From contig CAPAOL010000020.1 in assembly GCA_948579315.1 (NCBI GenBank), positions 1 through 56,738 on the forward strand: 56,738 nt of DNA, in the 5' to 3' direction. The notes beneath the pieces are model-generated. The model worked only from the letters and a program-made list of their open reading frames with translations, was not told the origin of the DNA and did no database searches. Each line of letters starts with the position of its first letter. Positions within the stretch are counted from its first letter, which is position 1. Below are positions 37,660-45,757 of the stretch, one piece after another. Source of the stretch: an uncultured Phocaeicola sp. Lineage in GTDB: Bacteria > Bacteroidota > Bacteroidia > Bacteroidales > Bacteroidaceae. The position numbers were made by a program, and so were the translations under genes.

Positions 37660-38832
37660 ATGAAAAAAATCTTTTTAGCAGTCGCAACGGCGTTAGCTAT
37701 GTTTTCCTGTTCGCAAAAGGAGCCGGTGACTGTCACTATAACCAATCCGCTTTCCATTGACAGAAATGGGGAAATGGTGGAAATCTCTATGGCTGAAATA
37801 ACAGGCAAACTACAATTACCCGATACGGCACAGGTTATCGTATTGGACGAGAACGGGCTTGAAGTACCTTATCAGATAACATACGATGATATGCTTATCT
37901 TTCCTGCTTCGGTGAAAGGGGATGCCTCGGCTGTTTATACAATTGCAGAAGGAACTCCGCAGCCGGTGGATGTGGTTGCTTGCGGGCGTCAATATCCCGA
38001 ACGTTTGGATGATGTGGCATGGGAGAATGACCGTGCCGCTTATCGTGCATACGGTCCTGCTTTGCAGGAGAAGGGCGAGCGTGCCTTTGGTTATGATATC
38101 TGGACTAAAAGTGTGTCCGAACCGGTAGTGGAGGATCGTTATGACGGTGACTTGAACCGGGGTATTTCTTATCATGTAGATCATGGAAACGGAATGGACT
38201 GCTATGCAGTGGGCCCGACTCTGGGTGGAGGAACAGCTGCTTTATTCCCTGATAGTACCATTGTTTATCCCTATTGTTACAAGGATTGTGAAATCTTGGA
38301 TAACGGTCCGCTCCGATTCACAGCTAAGTTGGTCTATAATCCGTTGGTTGTAAAAGGGGATTCAAGTGTGATAGAAACGCGTATCATTTCTTTGGACAAG
38401 GGGTCGCAGTTGAACAAGACTGTGGTTTCTTTTGACAATTTGCAGGAAATCACTCCGGTGGTGACCGGCATTGTATTGCACAAACAGAATCCTATGGGAT
38501 ATAGTTTTGATGCAGACGCAGGCTATATAGCTTATGCAGACTCTACGGAGAATGCTGCCAATAACAATGGAGTGATTTACATAGGAGCCGTATTCCCGGC
38601 TACCGTCAAAGGAGCGTTTGCCCAAGTGTTCTCCGAAAAGGAACGGAAGGAACGTGGGGATGCTTTGGGCCATGTGTTGGCGGTTAATGATTATGAACCG
38701 GGAGCCGAGTATATTTATTATTGGGGATCAGGCTGGAGCAAATATGGTTTCGAAGCCGATACCGATTGGAATAAATATTTGGAAGAATATGCCCGGAAGA
38801 TACGTAATCCATTGGCAGTTGCCATAAAATAA
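37660..38832 (+). CDS. DUF4861 family lipoprotein
   Basis: A 390-residue protein from ATG 37660, chosen because it starts a lipoprotein signal (MKKIFLAVATALAMFSCSQ, lipobox MFSC); the in-frame ATG at 37594 would lie within the terminator hairpin. The body fits DUF4861 (VTITNPLSIDRNGEMVEI, AYRAYGPALQEKGERAFGYDIWTK, YHVDHGNGMDCYAVGPTLGGG, AEYIYYWGSGWSKYGF), a family found next to lyases and kdu genes in Bacteroidota and thought to act on unsaturated uronic acid-containing products; the reaction is not firmly known to me. Its position after kduI-kduD supports a periplasmic role in uronate processing. Convergent with the CE4 gene. Confidence 0.82.
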   Translation: MKKIFLAVATALAMFSCSQKEPVTVTITNPLSIDRNGEMVEISMAEITGKLQLPDTAQVIVLDENGLEVPYQITYDDMLIFPASVKGDASAVYTIAEGTPQPVDVVACGRQYPERLDDVAWENDRAAYRAYGPALQEKGERAFGYDIWTKSVSEPVVEDRYDGDLNRGISYHVDHGNGMDCYAVGPTLGGGTAALFPDSTIVYPYCYKDCEILDNGPLRFTAKLVYNPLVVKGDSSVIETRIISLDKGSQLNKTVVSFDNLQEITPVVTGIVLHKQNPMGYSFDADAGYIAYADSTENAANNNGVIYIGAVFPATVKGAFAQVFSEKERKERGDALGHVLAVNDYEPGAEYIYYWGSGWSKYGFEADTDWNKYLEEYARKIRNPLAVAIK

Positions 38833-38865
38833 TACATATACAAGAGGGTATGCGTATACGCCACG

Positions 38866-38905
38866 AAAAAAACAAGGTATTTGGCTTTATCAGTCAAATA
38901 CCTTG
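38866..38905 (-). terminator. Intrinsic terminator overlapping the 3' end of the CE4 gene
   Basis: On the minus strand CAAGGTATTTG and CAAATACCTTG form a perfect 11-bp stem with an 11-base loop, followed by TTTTTTT. The ascending arm encodes the last residues of the deacetylase and the stop codon TGA lies at the stem-loop junction. Confidence 0.88.
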
Positions 38906-39501
38906 AATTCATAGCCTTGTTCCAACAGCCATTCTATGGCCCGGGGCAAGGCGTATTTCATGTTTTTCTCTGCCTTGATGGAGTCATGGAAAGTAATGAT
39001 GGAGCCATTCCTCACATAATGTTTTACCTTCCTCAGTACCTGTCTTCCATTCAGCTTGTTGCTATAGTCACGGGTAACCAAGTCCCACATTACAATCTGG
39101 TATTTATGCCGCAGCACCATGTACTGCATCCAGCGCATGTGGCCATGTGGCGGACGGAACAGGTTGGTATGGATCAGCTCGTTTGCTTTGTCCGTATTGG
39201 CCAGATAGTTCTTGCTTCGGTATTCGAATCCCCGGATATGGTTAAAAGTATGATTTCCCAAACGATGTCCCCGTTCTACAATCATCTGGAATTCCTTGGG
39301 ATGCTTGCGCACATTGTCGCCCACCAAAAAGAAGGTAGCCTTGATATTGTACTTGTCTAATAAATCGAGTACCCACGGTGTGATTTCGGGAATCGGCCCG
39401 TCATCGAAAGTCAGATAGACCGCTTTTTCATTCTTGTCCATTCGCCAGAAGGCGCGTGGATAAAGCCAGCGGAGTATCAGCGGGGGTTGTTCTATAAACA
39501 T
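38890..39501 (-). CDS. Polysaccharide deacetylase (NodB homology, CE4)
   Basis: A 203-residue metal-dependent deacetylase. The CE4 motifs are all present: TFDDGP (catalytic base and metal Asp), HTFNH (metal His residues), RPPHG, and a late hydrophobic-His block (IITFHDS). There is no signal peptide; the N-terminus is MFIEQPPLILRWLYPRAFWRM, perhaps membrane-associated. Substrate is unknown; family members act on peptidoglycan, chitin-like chains or lipid-linked sugars. It has its own promoter and a terminator overlapping its 3' end. Confidence 0.92.
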   Translation of the reverse strand: MFIEQPPLILRWLYPRAFWRMDKNEKAVYLTFDDGPIPEITPWVLDLLDKYNIKATFFLVGDNVRKHPKEFQMIVERGHRLGNHTFNHIRGFEYRSKNYLANTDKANELIHTNLFRPPHGHMRWMQYMVLRHKYQIVMWDLVTRDYSNKLNGRQVLRKVKHYVRNGSIITFHDSIKAEKNMKYALPRAIEWLLEQGYEFKVFD

Positions 39502-39527
39502 GAATGTGTGTGCTTTTGTTGGTTATA

Positions 39528-39535
39528 CAAATATA
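39528..39535 (-). promoter_or_regulatory. -7 promoter element of the CE4 gene
   Basis: On the minus strand TATATTTG, exact match to TAnnTTTG, 26 bp before the start codon. It directly abuts the terminator of the upstream DUF2723 gene. Confidence 0.6.
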
Positions 39536-39567
39536 AAGGTGTGGATTCACCGCAGAATCCACACCTT
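39536..39567 (-). terminator. Hairpin terminator after the DUF2723 gene
   Basis: AAGGTGTGGATTC and GAATCCACACCTT are perfect 13-bp arms with a 6-base loop, directly after the DUF2723 stop codon on the minus strand, followed by the T-rich TATATTTG. Confidence 0.8.
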
Positions 39568-39571
39568 TTAT

Positions 39572-42500
39572 TTACTTTCTGCCTGCTCCGCCGCCTACAC
39601 GTTTGTTGAACACCTCATAGAGGTCTTCAAACTTCTTGGCATAGTGGCTTGCCATATCTGATTTTTTCTGTTGTTCACCTTCACCTTGTACACCGCCGGC
39701 AGCATTTGCGCGGGCAAGGCTCTTGTTGATCTCATCCAGAATATAGAAATAGCGCAGACAGTCCTCGTATGAACCTTGCAGGCGTTGGTCATCCAGACTC
39801 AGGTACCAGGTGATGTATTCCACCGATTTGTTTGCCAGATCATTCAGAATGGCTTCTCCCTTTTCTTTTTCACCTAACGCCAGATAATCGTCGGCCATTT
39901 CTTTTGAACTGCTCATGATGTAATCGTGGGGCACGGTGGTGCTTGGGATTACTTCCGAACAGTAGTCAAGGGCTTTCAACGCCTTGTCTTTCTTGCCTTC
40001 TTTTATCAACTGGGTAGCCAGCTGTATAAACATACGGCGGTGGGTCTGGCACATACGCATCACAGTCTCGTCGATATAGATATCCGGGTTGTTGATTCCT
40101 CCGAACTTGAACTTGTTCATCAGGTTATCGTACATTTTCTCGCTGTCGATGCGTGCGTTCAGCCGGGTGGTGTTGAACGGGGTGATGCGGTAGGCAAGAC
40201 CTTCCTGCATGAAGTTGTTGCCCAAATTCAGATGATTGTCGCTACCCACCGTAATAGCCATGTACAACGGACGTTCCCAGTTGGTATTTGCCAGCATCTC
40301 AAGCATCATCAGCTCGCTCTTGTACAGCATACGTTTGCCTTTCAGGGAGATACTCATGTAATCGGGGATTTCACCATGCAGGGAGTCGGGAATCATCATG
40401 CCCGAGCGTTTCACTGCCTCCTTGTCCAGCTTGATGACGATGCTGTCCGTCGGTATCAGCTGTAAACCTTCTTTGGGTGAGCGTACCCAGTATTTCAGAA
40501 TATTTTTCAATTCATACGGGTTGTCTCCGAATTCCTTGGCGGCTTCTTCCGGGTTCTGCTTGTAGAAGTTATTGATGCTTTCCATCACTTCCGGACGTAC
40601 AGCCACTCCTTCATTATGCCCCTGTACATATTCCAGACGGCTCCATTCGATAGGCACTGCCGGAGAGTCGTATGCCTGACGCTTCATTTGGTCGATGTAC
40701 CAGTCCGTTTGCAGGTAACTCAGGTTACATACGCGTACATCGGTACGGAAACCTTCCGTTTCCTGGTTGTACCACAAGGGGAAAGTATCGTTGTCACCAT
40801 TGGTAAAGATAATCGGGTTACCTTCTTCCTGTACGGTGCTCAGGTAGTTTTGTCCGAAGTCGCGTGCCACATAACGGTTGCTGCGGTCGTGGTCGTCCCA
40901 CGTCTGGCTCACCATTTGGATGGGTACGAACAGACAAACTACAGTTGCAATGACGGAAGCCGGTTTCTCACCCAGTTTGCCTTGCAGCCATTGGGCAATA
41001 CCCGCCACACCCATGCCTATCCAGATGGCAAATGCATAGAACGAACCTGCGTATGCATAGTCACGTTCGCGGGGCTGCATCGGGGTCTGGTTCAAATAAA
41101 GCACGATGGCCAGACCGGTCATGAAGAACAGGAAGAATACGATCCAGAATTGCTGGATACCTACCGGTTCTTCTATCTCTTCCCCATTCGGAGTCGTGAT
41201 ACGTTTTGTCTTGTAAGCCTGCCAGAACAGACCGATAAGTCCCAAAATCAACGGCAGGCAATAGAATACATTGTGCCCTTTGTTGTTTTTCAGGTCGGAG
41301 GGGAGCAGGCTTTGGTCGCCCACCAGGAACTTGTCCACAAACGGTATTCCGGTAATCCAGTTGCCATGTTCTATTTCACCCTGTCCCTGTATGTCATTCT
41401 GGCGTCCGGCAAAGTTCCACATGAAATATCTCCAGTACATGTAGTTCAACTGGTAGATAAAGAAGAACTTGATGTTATCCCATTGGGTCGGGACTTTCAC
41501 CATCACCATCTGTCCGCACTGGTCGTAAGGAACCTGCACGCCTTTGATGCCGCCCAGCCAGTCTTCGTAGGCCTGTGCGTGTGCATCGCTGTACATGCGC
41601 GGGAAGAGCATATTTTGTGCATACTTGTAATCGGTCTTATGACGCACTACTTCGTAGCTGTCCTTTTCATCGGGAGTCGCTTTCTCCTTCCGTTGATACA
41701 CGGGAGCGCCTTCCGTCACATCATATACACATCCTCCGTCCACTTCTTTCAGTGCCGGTTTGGAGGCGTATGTCTGTCCGTAGAACAAAGGACGGGTTCC
41801 ATATTGCTCGCGGCCCAGGTATTCTCCTAAAGTGAAGATGTCTTCCGGAGAGTTCTGGTCCATCGGAGTATTGGCGGTAGAGCGGATCACAATCAAGGCG
41901 TATGAGGAGTATCCTACCATAATCATCATGATGCACAGCAAAGAGGTGTTTAAAGTACGTGCGCTAATCTGATATTTCTTGTTCAAATCAGCAAACAGAT
42001 AAACGCCCAAGATTCCTAGTATGATAATGCCTATCAAGGCGCTGCTCCATCCGTAGCCATAGAAGGGGATGCCCAGCATGGCGATAGTTACCATGAAGGA
42101 GATATTCATGCGTTTGCGGCTCTTTTCCGTATAGCTTTCGTAAACACCCCAGATAATGGATGCGGCGAGTAGAATGATGTAGACTATCAGACCGCTGTTG
42201 AAAGGCATACCGAAACTGTTGACGAACAGCAGTTCGAACCATCCTCCCACTTTTACTACGCCCGGCACGATACCGTACAGCACTGCTGCAACCAACACCA
42301 TGGAGCCTGTAAGTGCCAGCAGACTGCCTTTGAGGTTGGCATCGGGATTCTTTTTATAATAGTACACCAGTACAATGGCCGGAATACACAATAAGTTCAG
42401 CAAGTGCACACCGATGGAAAGTCCGGTCAGGTAAGCAATCAGAACCAGCCAGCGGTCGCTGTGAGGCTCGTTGGCAACGGATTCCCATTTTAAAATCAAC

Positions 42501-42976
42501 CAGAATACGACTGCGGTGAAGAGGCTGGAGTAAGCGTATACCTCGCCTTCTACGGCACTGAACCAGAAGGTGTCGCTCCATGTATAAGCCAAGGCTCCCA
42601 CCAGTCCTGACCCCATAATGGTAATGAGTTTGCCCAAGGTCATCTCTTTGTCATCGGGGCATATCAGTTTTTTCACCAGATGGGTTATACTCCAGAAAAG
42701 GAACAGGATACAAGCCGCACTCATCAGAGCGCTCATGGTATTGACCATTCTGGCTACTTGACTGGGGTCGCTTGTAAATTGGCTGAATAAGTTGGCGGTA
42801 AGCATAAAGAAGGGTGCACCGGGCGGGTGGCCTACCTCTAATTTATAGCCGGTGGTGATGAACTCCGGACAATCCCAGAAACTGGCTGTCGGTTCTATAG
42901 TCATGCAGTAAGTATAAGCTGCGATGACAAAAGCTAACCAACCTACCAGGTTGTTGACTAATTTGTACTGTTTCAT
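39572..42976 (-). CDS. DUF2723 family multi-pass membrane protein (GT-C-like, TMEM260-type)
   Basis: A 1134-residue inner-membrane protein. The first 700 residues contain about a dozen hydrophobic helices, starting VGWLAFVIAAYTYCMTIEP, and include the DUF2723 hallmark SFWDCPEFITTGYKLEVGHPPGAP, where the Asp-Cys-Pro-Glu and the HPPG loop fit a GT-C type active site. The rest is soluble, ending in a helical, TPR-like part. The eukaryotic relative TMEM260 is a protein O-mannosyltransferase; Bacteroidota carry general protein O-glycosylation, so a role as lipid-linked sugar transferase is reasonable but unproven. It is conserved in the phylum at this large size. A clear -7 element precedes it. 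Confidence 0.88.
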   Translation of the reverse strand: MKQYKLVNNLVGWLAFVIAAYTYCMTIEPTASFWDCPEFITTGYKLEVGHPPGAPFFMLTANLFSQFTSDPSQVARMVNTMSALMSAACILFLFWSITHLVKKLICPDDKEMTLGKLITIMGSGLVGALAYTWSDTFWFSAVEGEVYAYSSLFTAVVFWLILKWESVANEPHSDRWLVLIAYLTGLSIGVHLLNLLCIPAIVLVYYYKKNPDANLKGSLLALTGSMVLVAAVLYGIVPGVVKVGGWFELLFVNSFGMPFNSGLIVYIILLAASIIWGVYESYTEKSRKRMNISFMVTIAMLGIPFYGYGWSSALIGIIILGILGVYLFADLNKKYQISARTLNTSLLCIMMIMVGYSSYALIVIRSTANTPMDQNSPEDIFTLGEYLGREQYGTRPLFYGQTYASKPALKEVDGGCVYDVTEGAPVYQRKEKATPDEKDSYEVVRHKTDYKYAQNMLFPRMYSDAHAQAYEDWLGGIKGVQVPYDQCGQMVMVKVPTQWDNIKFFFIYQLNYMYWRYFMWNFAGRQNDIQGQGEIEHGNWITGIPFVDKFLVGDQSLLPSDLKNNKGHNVFYCLPLILGLIGLFWQAYKTKRITTPNGEEIEEPVGIQQFWIVFFLFFMTGLAIVLYLNQTPMQPRERDYAYAGSFYAFAIWIGMGVAGIAQWLQGKLGEKPASVIATVVCLFVPIQMVSQTWDDHDRSNRYVARDFGQNYLSTVQEEGNPIIFTNGDNDTFPLWYNQETEGFRTDVRVCNLSYLQTDWYIDQMKRQAYDSPAVPIEWSRLEYVQGHNEGVAVRPEVMESINNFYKQNPEEAAKEFGDNPYELKNILKYWVRSPKEGLQLIPTDSIVIKLDKEAVKRSGMMIPDSLHGEIPDYMSISLKGKRMLYKSELMMLEMLANTNWERPLYMAITVGSDNHLNLGNNFMQEGLAYRITPFNTTRLNARIDSEKMYDNLMNKFKFGGINNPDIYIDETVMRMCQTHRRMFIQLATQLIKEGKKDKALKALDYCSEVIPSTTVPHDYIMSSSKEMADDYLALGEKEKGEAILNDLANKSVEYITWYLSLDDQRLQGSYEDCLRYFYILDEINKSLARANAAGGVQGEGEQQKKSDMASHYAKKFEDLYEVFNKRVGGGAGRK

Positions 42977-43011
42977 GAATATATTATTGTTTCGTTAACG
43001 TTCAATGGGCG

Positions 43012-43019
43012 CAAAGATA
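43012..43019 (-). promoter_or_regulatory. -7 promoter element of the DUF2723 gene
   Basis: On the minus strand TATCTTTG, exact match to TAnnTTTG, followed by CGCCC. It lies 35 bp before the start codon. Confidence 0.6.
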
Positions 43020-43264
43020 CGAAAGAAAGTTGGAATAGGGAGGCAATGGTCTGTTATTTAGTGTTATCCTTAGGGAATGCGGCAGAAAATGTTTCTTTCA
43101 GTCCTTAACGGAATTTCTATGTTTTATTGCTGGTTTGTATACTGTGTTCTGAAATTTCAGTTTGTACAGATGAAGGAAACCTTTGGATTCCTAACCTTTT
43201 TCTACTCTATGGTTAAGCTTGATTGATGGTTAGGTTAAGGTCTTTTATACGGTAAACCAGTATA

Positions 43265-43352
43265 GACCGCTACAGTGGACTGTACAGTCTGCTATAGTAG
43301 TCCGTACGGTCTGTTGCAGTGGACTGTACGGAGCACTGCCGGCGACTGTAGA
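43265..43352. repeat. Degenerate 22-bp tandem repeats with internal dyads
   Basis: Four successive 22-base units start at 43265, 43287, 43309 and 43331, with a partial fifth. The pattern is about GTCTGCTACAGTGGACTGTACG; units 1-3 agree well and the fourth is more diverged. Unit junctions are palindromic: GACTGTACAGTC (43278-43289) and CCGTACGG (43302-43309). The first two units can fold into a near-perfect 28-base dyad. The array is more GC-rich than its surroundings. No coding frame explains it. Confidence 0.7.
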
Positions 43353-43436
43353 AGTCTGCCGTAAGAAAATGCTTAATGATAAGGTGGATAGGGCTTAACC
43401 TGCCGCATGAAAAGGCTTAGGTCACGATAATCGGAT

Positions 43437-44204
43437 TTATTCGTCGTGATGATGGCATTTCAAGATGCGGTGAGGGAAGTTCCCATGTCCTAACAGTTCG
43501 ATGGGGCATCCGAAATGCTCTTCCAGCCATTCGGTGGCTACTTCCGTATCGGGATGATAATCCAGCGTTTCGTTGACGCACGCTATGGTTTTTACATTTT
43601 GCAGCACAGTGCCTATGTCATGGCTTACCAGGATGATGGCCCGTTCCTTGTTGATTTCTTCCAGCAGGGAGTAGAGTTTGGCCTCAAACCGTTTGTCAAT
43701 GTAGGTATTGGGTTCGTCCAGAATGACAACCTCAGGGTTTGAAACCAAGGCGCGTCCCAAGAGCGCGCGTTGCAGTTGTCCTCCGCTCAGTTCGCCGATG
43801 GCACGGCTTTCCAAACCTTCCAGACCCATGCGGGCAATAATCCGGCTCACCAGTTCGTGCTGTTCGGGGGTGTAGCGGTGGAACAGGGACTTCTGTTTGT
43901 TGAGCCCCGATAATACCACCTCATATACGGAGATGGGGAATTTCTTGTCAATACTGTTGTATTGTGGTAAGTATCCCATGGCTATTTCGGGTACTTCTTT
44001 TTCGTTCTTATAGAAACGGACACTGCCCGAAGCGGGCTTCAGTAACCCTAGTATGATCTTGATCAGTGTGGTTTTTCCGCCACCATTGGGGCCGATTACA
44101 CCAAGGAAGTCACGTTCATATACCGTGAGATTGACGTGACTCAGTACTGTCTTCTCATCGTAAGAAGCGGAAATATCTGTAAGTTGTATAATGGGATTCG
44201 TCAT
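43437..44204 (-). CDS. znuC: Metal (zinc/manganese) ABC transporter ATP-binding protein
   Basis: Cytoplasmic ATPase subunit of a metal import ABC transporter. The 255-residue protein has Walker A GPNGGGKT, Q-loop YLPQYN, signature LSGGQLQRALLGRAL, Walker B VVILDEPNTYID and the H-loop in VSHDIGTV. The C-terminus ends FPHRILKCHHHDE, a histidine-rich tail that may bind metal. It lies 9 bp downstream of the binding-protein gene and is thus in the same operon. No permease gene follows, which is unusual for the family. Zinc is the most likely substrate because of the neighbour; manganese or iron cannot be excluded. Confidence 0.9.
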   Translation of the reverse strand: MTNPIIQLTDISASYDEKTVLSHVNLTVYERDFLGVIGPNGGGKTTLIKIILGLLKPASGSVRFYKNEKEVPEIAMGYLPQYNSIDKKFPISVYEVVLSGLNKQKSLFHRYTPEQHELVSRIIARMGLEGLESRAIGELSGGQLQRALLGRALVSNPEVVILDEPNTYIDKRFEAKLYSLLEEINKERAIILVSHDIGTVLQNVKTIACVNETLDYHPDTEVATEWLEEHFGCPIELLGHGNFPHRILKCHHHDE

Positions 44205-44213
44205 AAGGCTCTG

Positions 44214-45119
44214 TTATTTGGCAAGTGCATTTGCTACATTGATCATCTCTTCCCGCCATTCATAACTTAGCGGATTAATGGGAACAACGGTGACTCCCAG
44301 TTCATCTGCTATCAGCCGGGCATTGCGGGTATCGAATTCCTGTTGGACAAAAATAACCCGGGCATTGTCCCGGCGGCAGGTTTCTATCAGTTCTTTCAGA
44401 TGGGCGGGTGAGGGTTCCTTTCCTCCTTCTTCTATGCTGATTTGCTTTAATCCGTAGTCCCTAGCAAAATAACTGAGTGCCGGATGATAGATAAGGAAAG
44501 TGGTATCGGCATTCTGTAGCCGGTCACGAACGTCCGTATCTGTCTGTGCGATAATTTGTTGCAGACTGTCCAGCCGATGCTTGAAATAAGGTTCGTTTGC
44601 ACTGTCCAGTTCACTCAGGGCGGAGTAGATATTACGGGCGATTACTGAGGCATTGCGTGCGGAGTTCCATATATGAGGCTCTATACCCCCTTCGTGATGA
44701 TGGTCACCGTGGTTGTGTCCTGTTTCGTGTATGACGTCTATTCCTTTTGAGGTATCGAATACTTTCAGATGAGGGGCATTCGTGGTCAGTTTATCCATCC
44801 AGGCTTGTTCGAAACCGATATAGCCGATGCGCAGGTAGGCGGTGCTTTTATCCAGATTGACCAGTTGTTGGGGGGTAGGGTCGTAGGTTTCGGGGCTGCT
44901 TCCTTTCGGAACCATGCTGACTATCTTGAATTTATCGCCTGCAATGGTTTCTGTGAAATAGCGCAAGGGCTCCAGGGTGACAGTCAGGGTCGGTTTTGTG
45001 GAAGTGGACTGTTTACTGTCACAGGCGGTAAACAGGCACACTATCAGTACCATGCAGCACGAACAAAGGATACTTTTGCCGGGATGCAATGGGGAAAATA
45101 TGTGATGTCTGGTTCTCAT
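44214..45119 (-). CDS. znuA: Metal (zinc) ABC transporter substrate-binding lipoprotein, ZnuA-like
   Basis: A 301-residue TroA/ZnuA-type binding protein. The N-terminal hydrophobic segment ends in lipobox LFTAC (Cys33), so it is an inner-membrane or periplasmic lipoprotein. The family pattern is clear: VTLEPLRYFTETIAGD, VPKGSSPETYDPTPQQL (metal site His replaced by Glu-Thr-Tyr in this block), a His-rich loop HETGHNHGDHHHEGG and EPHIWNS, then TFLIYHPALSYFARDYGL and FVQQEFDTRNARLIADEL. The His-rich loop is typical of zinc binders. It is the first gene of the znuA-znuC pair, with a -7 element and palindromic sites upstream. Confidence 0.9.
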   Translation of the reverse strand: MRTRHHIFSPLHPGKSILCSCCMVLIVCLFTACDSKQSTSTKPTLTVTLEPLRYFTETIAGDKFKIVSMVPKGSSPETYDPTPQQLVNLDKSTAYLRIGYIGFEQAWMDKLTTNAPHLKVFDTSKGIDVIHETGHNHGDHHHEGGIEPHIWNSARNASVIARNIYSALSELDSANEPYFKHRLDSLQQIIAQTDTDVRDRLQNADTTFLIYHPALSYFARDYGLKQISIEEGGKEPSPAHLKELIETCRRDNARVIFVQQEFDTRNARLIADELGVTVVPINPLSYEWREEMINVANALAK

Positions 45120-45147
45120 GAATGTTATCTTTTCTGTTTAACAACAA

Positions 45148-45155
45148 CAAATATA
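45148..45155 (-). promoter_or_regulatory. -7 promoter element of znuA
   Basis: On the minus strand TATATTTG, exact match to TAnnTTTG, 28 bp before the znuA start codon. The possible operator copies lie directly upstream. Confidence 0.6.
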
Positions 45156-45158
45156 CGC

Positions 45159-45216
45159 AAATTGCTCATTAATCAGGTACAAATACTCCCCAAATTGCTC
45201 AATTGATAAGCAATTT
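45159..45216. promoter_or_regulatory. Candidate metal-responsive operator upstream of znuA
   Basis: AAATTGCTCA occurs at 45159-45168 and again at 45192-45201. The second copy is half of a dyad: AAATTGCT (45192-45199) and AGCAATTT (45209-45216) are exact inverted arms around a 9-base centre. The position just upstream of the znuA promoter fits control by a Zur/Fur-type regulator, but the motif is not one I can name. Confidence 0.45.
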
Positions 45217-45228
45217 CAGTCTGGTTAG

Positions 45229-45267
45229 GGCTTTTCATACGGCTATTCTGTGGCTGTATGAGAAGCC
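45229..45267. other. Strong hairpin without T-run
   Basis: GGCTTTTCATAC pairs with GTATGAGAAGCC over 12 positions with one G-U pair, with a 15-base loop. It lies between the znuA control region and the inverted-repeat segment and could block leftward read-through. Confidence 0.55.
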
Positions 45268-45547
45268 TTGGTTTCAGGTAAGAGATTCTATATGGCATTC
45301 TATGTACTCTTTATTGTTCTCTATAAATATGCGCTTTATATTGGGTGGGAAGTGTCTTGTCGTTTGTCAATCTTTTTAAGATGCCATATAAGGCTCTTGT
45401 ATTCGTGAAGAATAAGATTTGTAAAAAAATCCTTTCAATCTTTGTTCATGTATTTATCTTACTATATGTTAAGAGAAGGAATAGGAACTGATTGTGGATG
45501 ATTGAAAATCAATGGGTTATTGTATGTATGGAAGATGAAAAAAGTAT

Positions 45548-45757
45548 AAATCTCTTAGTAAGAGATCGACATTTCACGTGCAAAAATAAGGAAAGTTTTG
45601 ATAACTAGTACACTTTTCGCGGAAAAAATATGGAATATTGTGAAAAAAAGTTTTTCTTCTGGTTCTACCGGCTCTGATTTAATCTTGTATCTGTATAGTT
45701 AATATTTTGATTTAAAGCCTGTTATCGTCTGTTTGTAGATCTCTTACTAAGAGATCT
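45548..45757. promoter_or_regulatory. Predicted invertible promoter segment flanked by 24-bp inverted repeats
   Basis: The left repeat (45548-45571) and right repeat (45734-45757, reverse complement) agree at 22 of 24 bases, with the core ATCTCTTAGTAAGAGATC. Each repeat is itself a dyad except for its central base (G on the left, C on the right), which gives the pair an inverted orientation. The 162 enclosed bases are AT-rich. On the minus strand they contain TATTTTTG (45581-45588), an exact -7 match that points away from the downstream genes; inverted, it would face the AraC and lipoprotein genes. A weaker plus-strand candidate is near 45700-45709. The layout fits known Bacteroides phase-variable promoters. 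Confidence 0.65.

Larger units (their letters stand above)
42977..43436. other. Intergenic region between DUF2723 and the zinc transporter ATPase gene
   Basis: About 460 bp with no convincing coding sequence on either strand. It holds the DUF2723 promoter (43012-43019) and the degenerate 22-bp repeat array (43265-43352). A zinc permease gene would be expected about here but no trace is seen. Confidence 0.6.

Noticed and set aside
40616..41830. A 404-codon open frame on the plus strand opposite the DUF2723 gene
   Set aside because: It mirrors the codon structure of the true gene, has no signal, domain or start context, and the minus-strand protein carries clear family motifs.
43265..43352. 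CRISPR array
   Set aside because: The units are contiguous and degenerate at 22 bp, with no spacers of constant length and no cas genes nearby.
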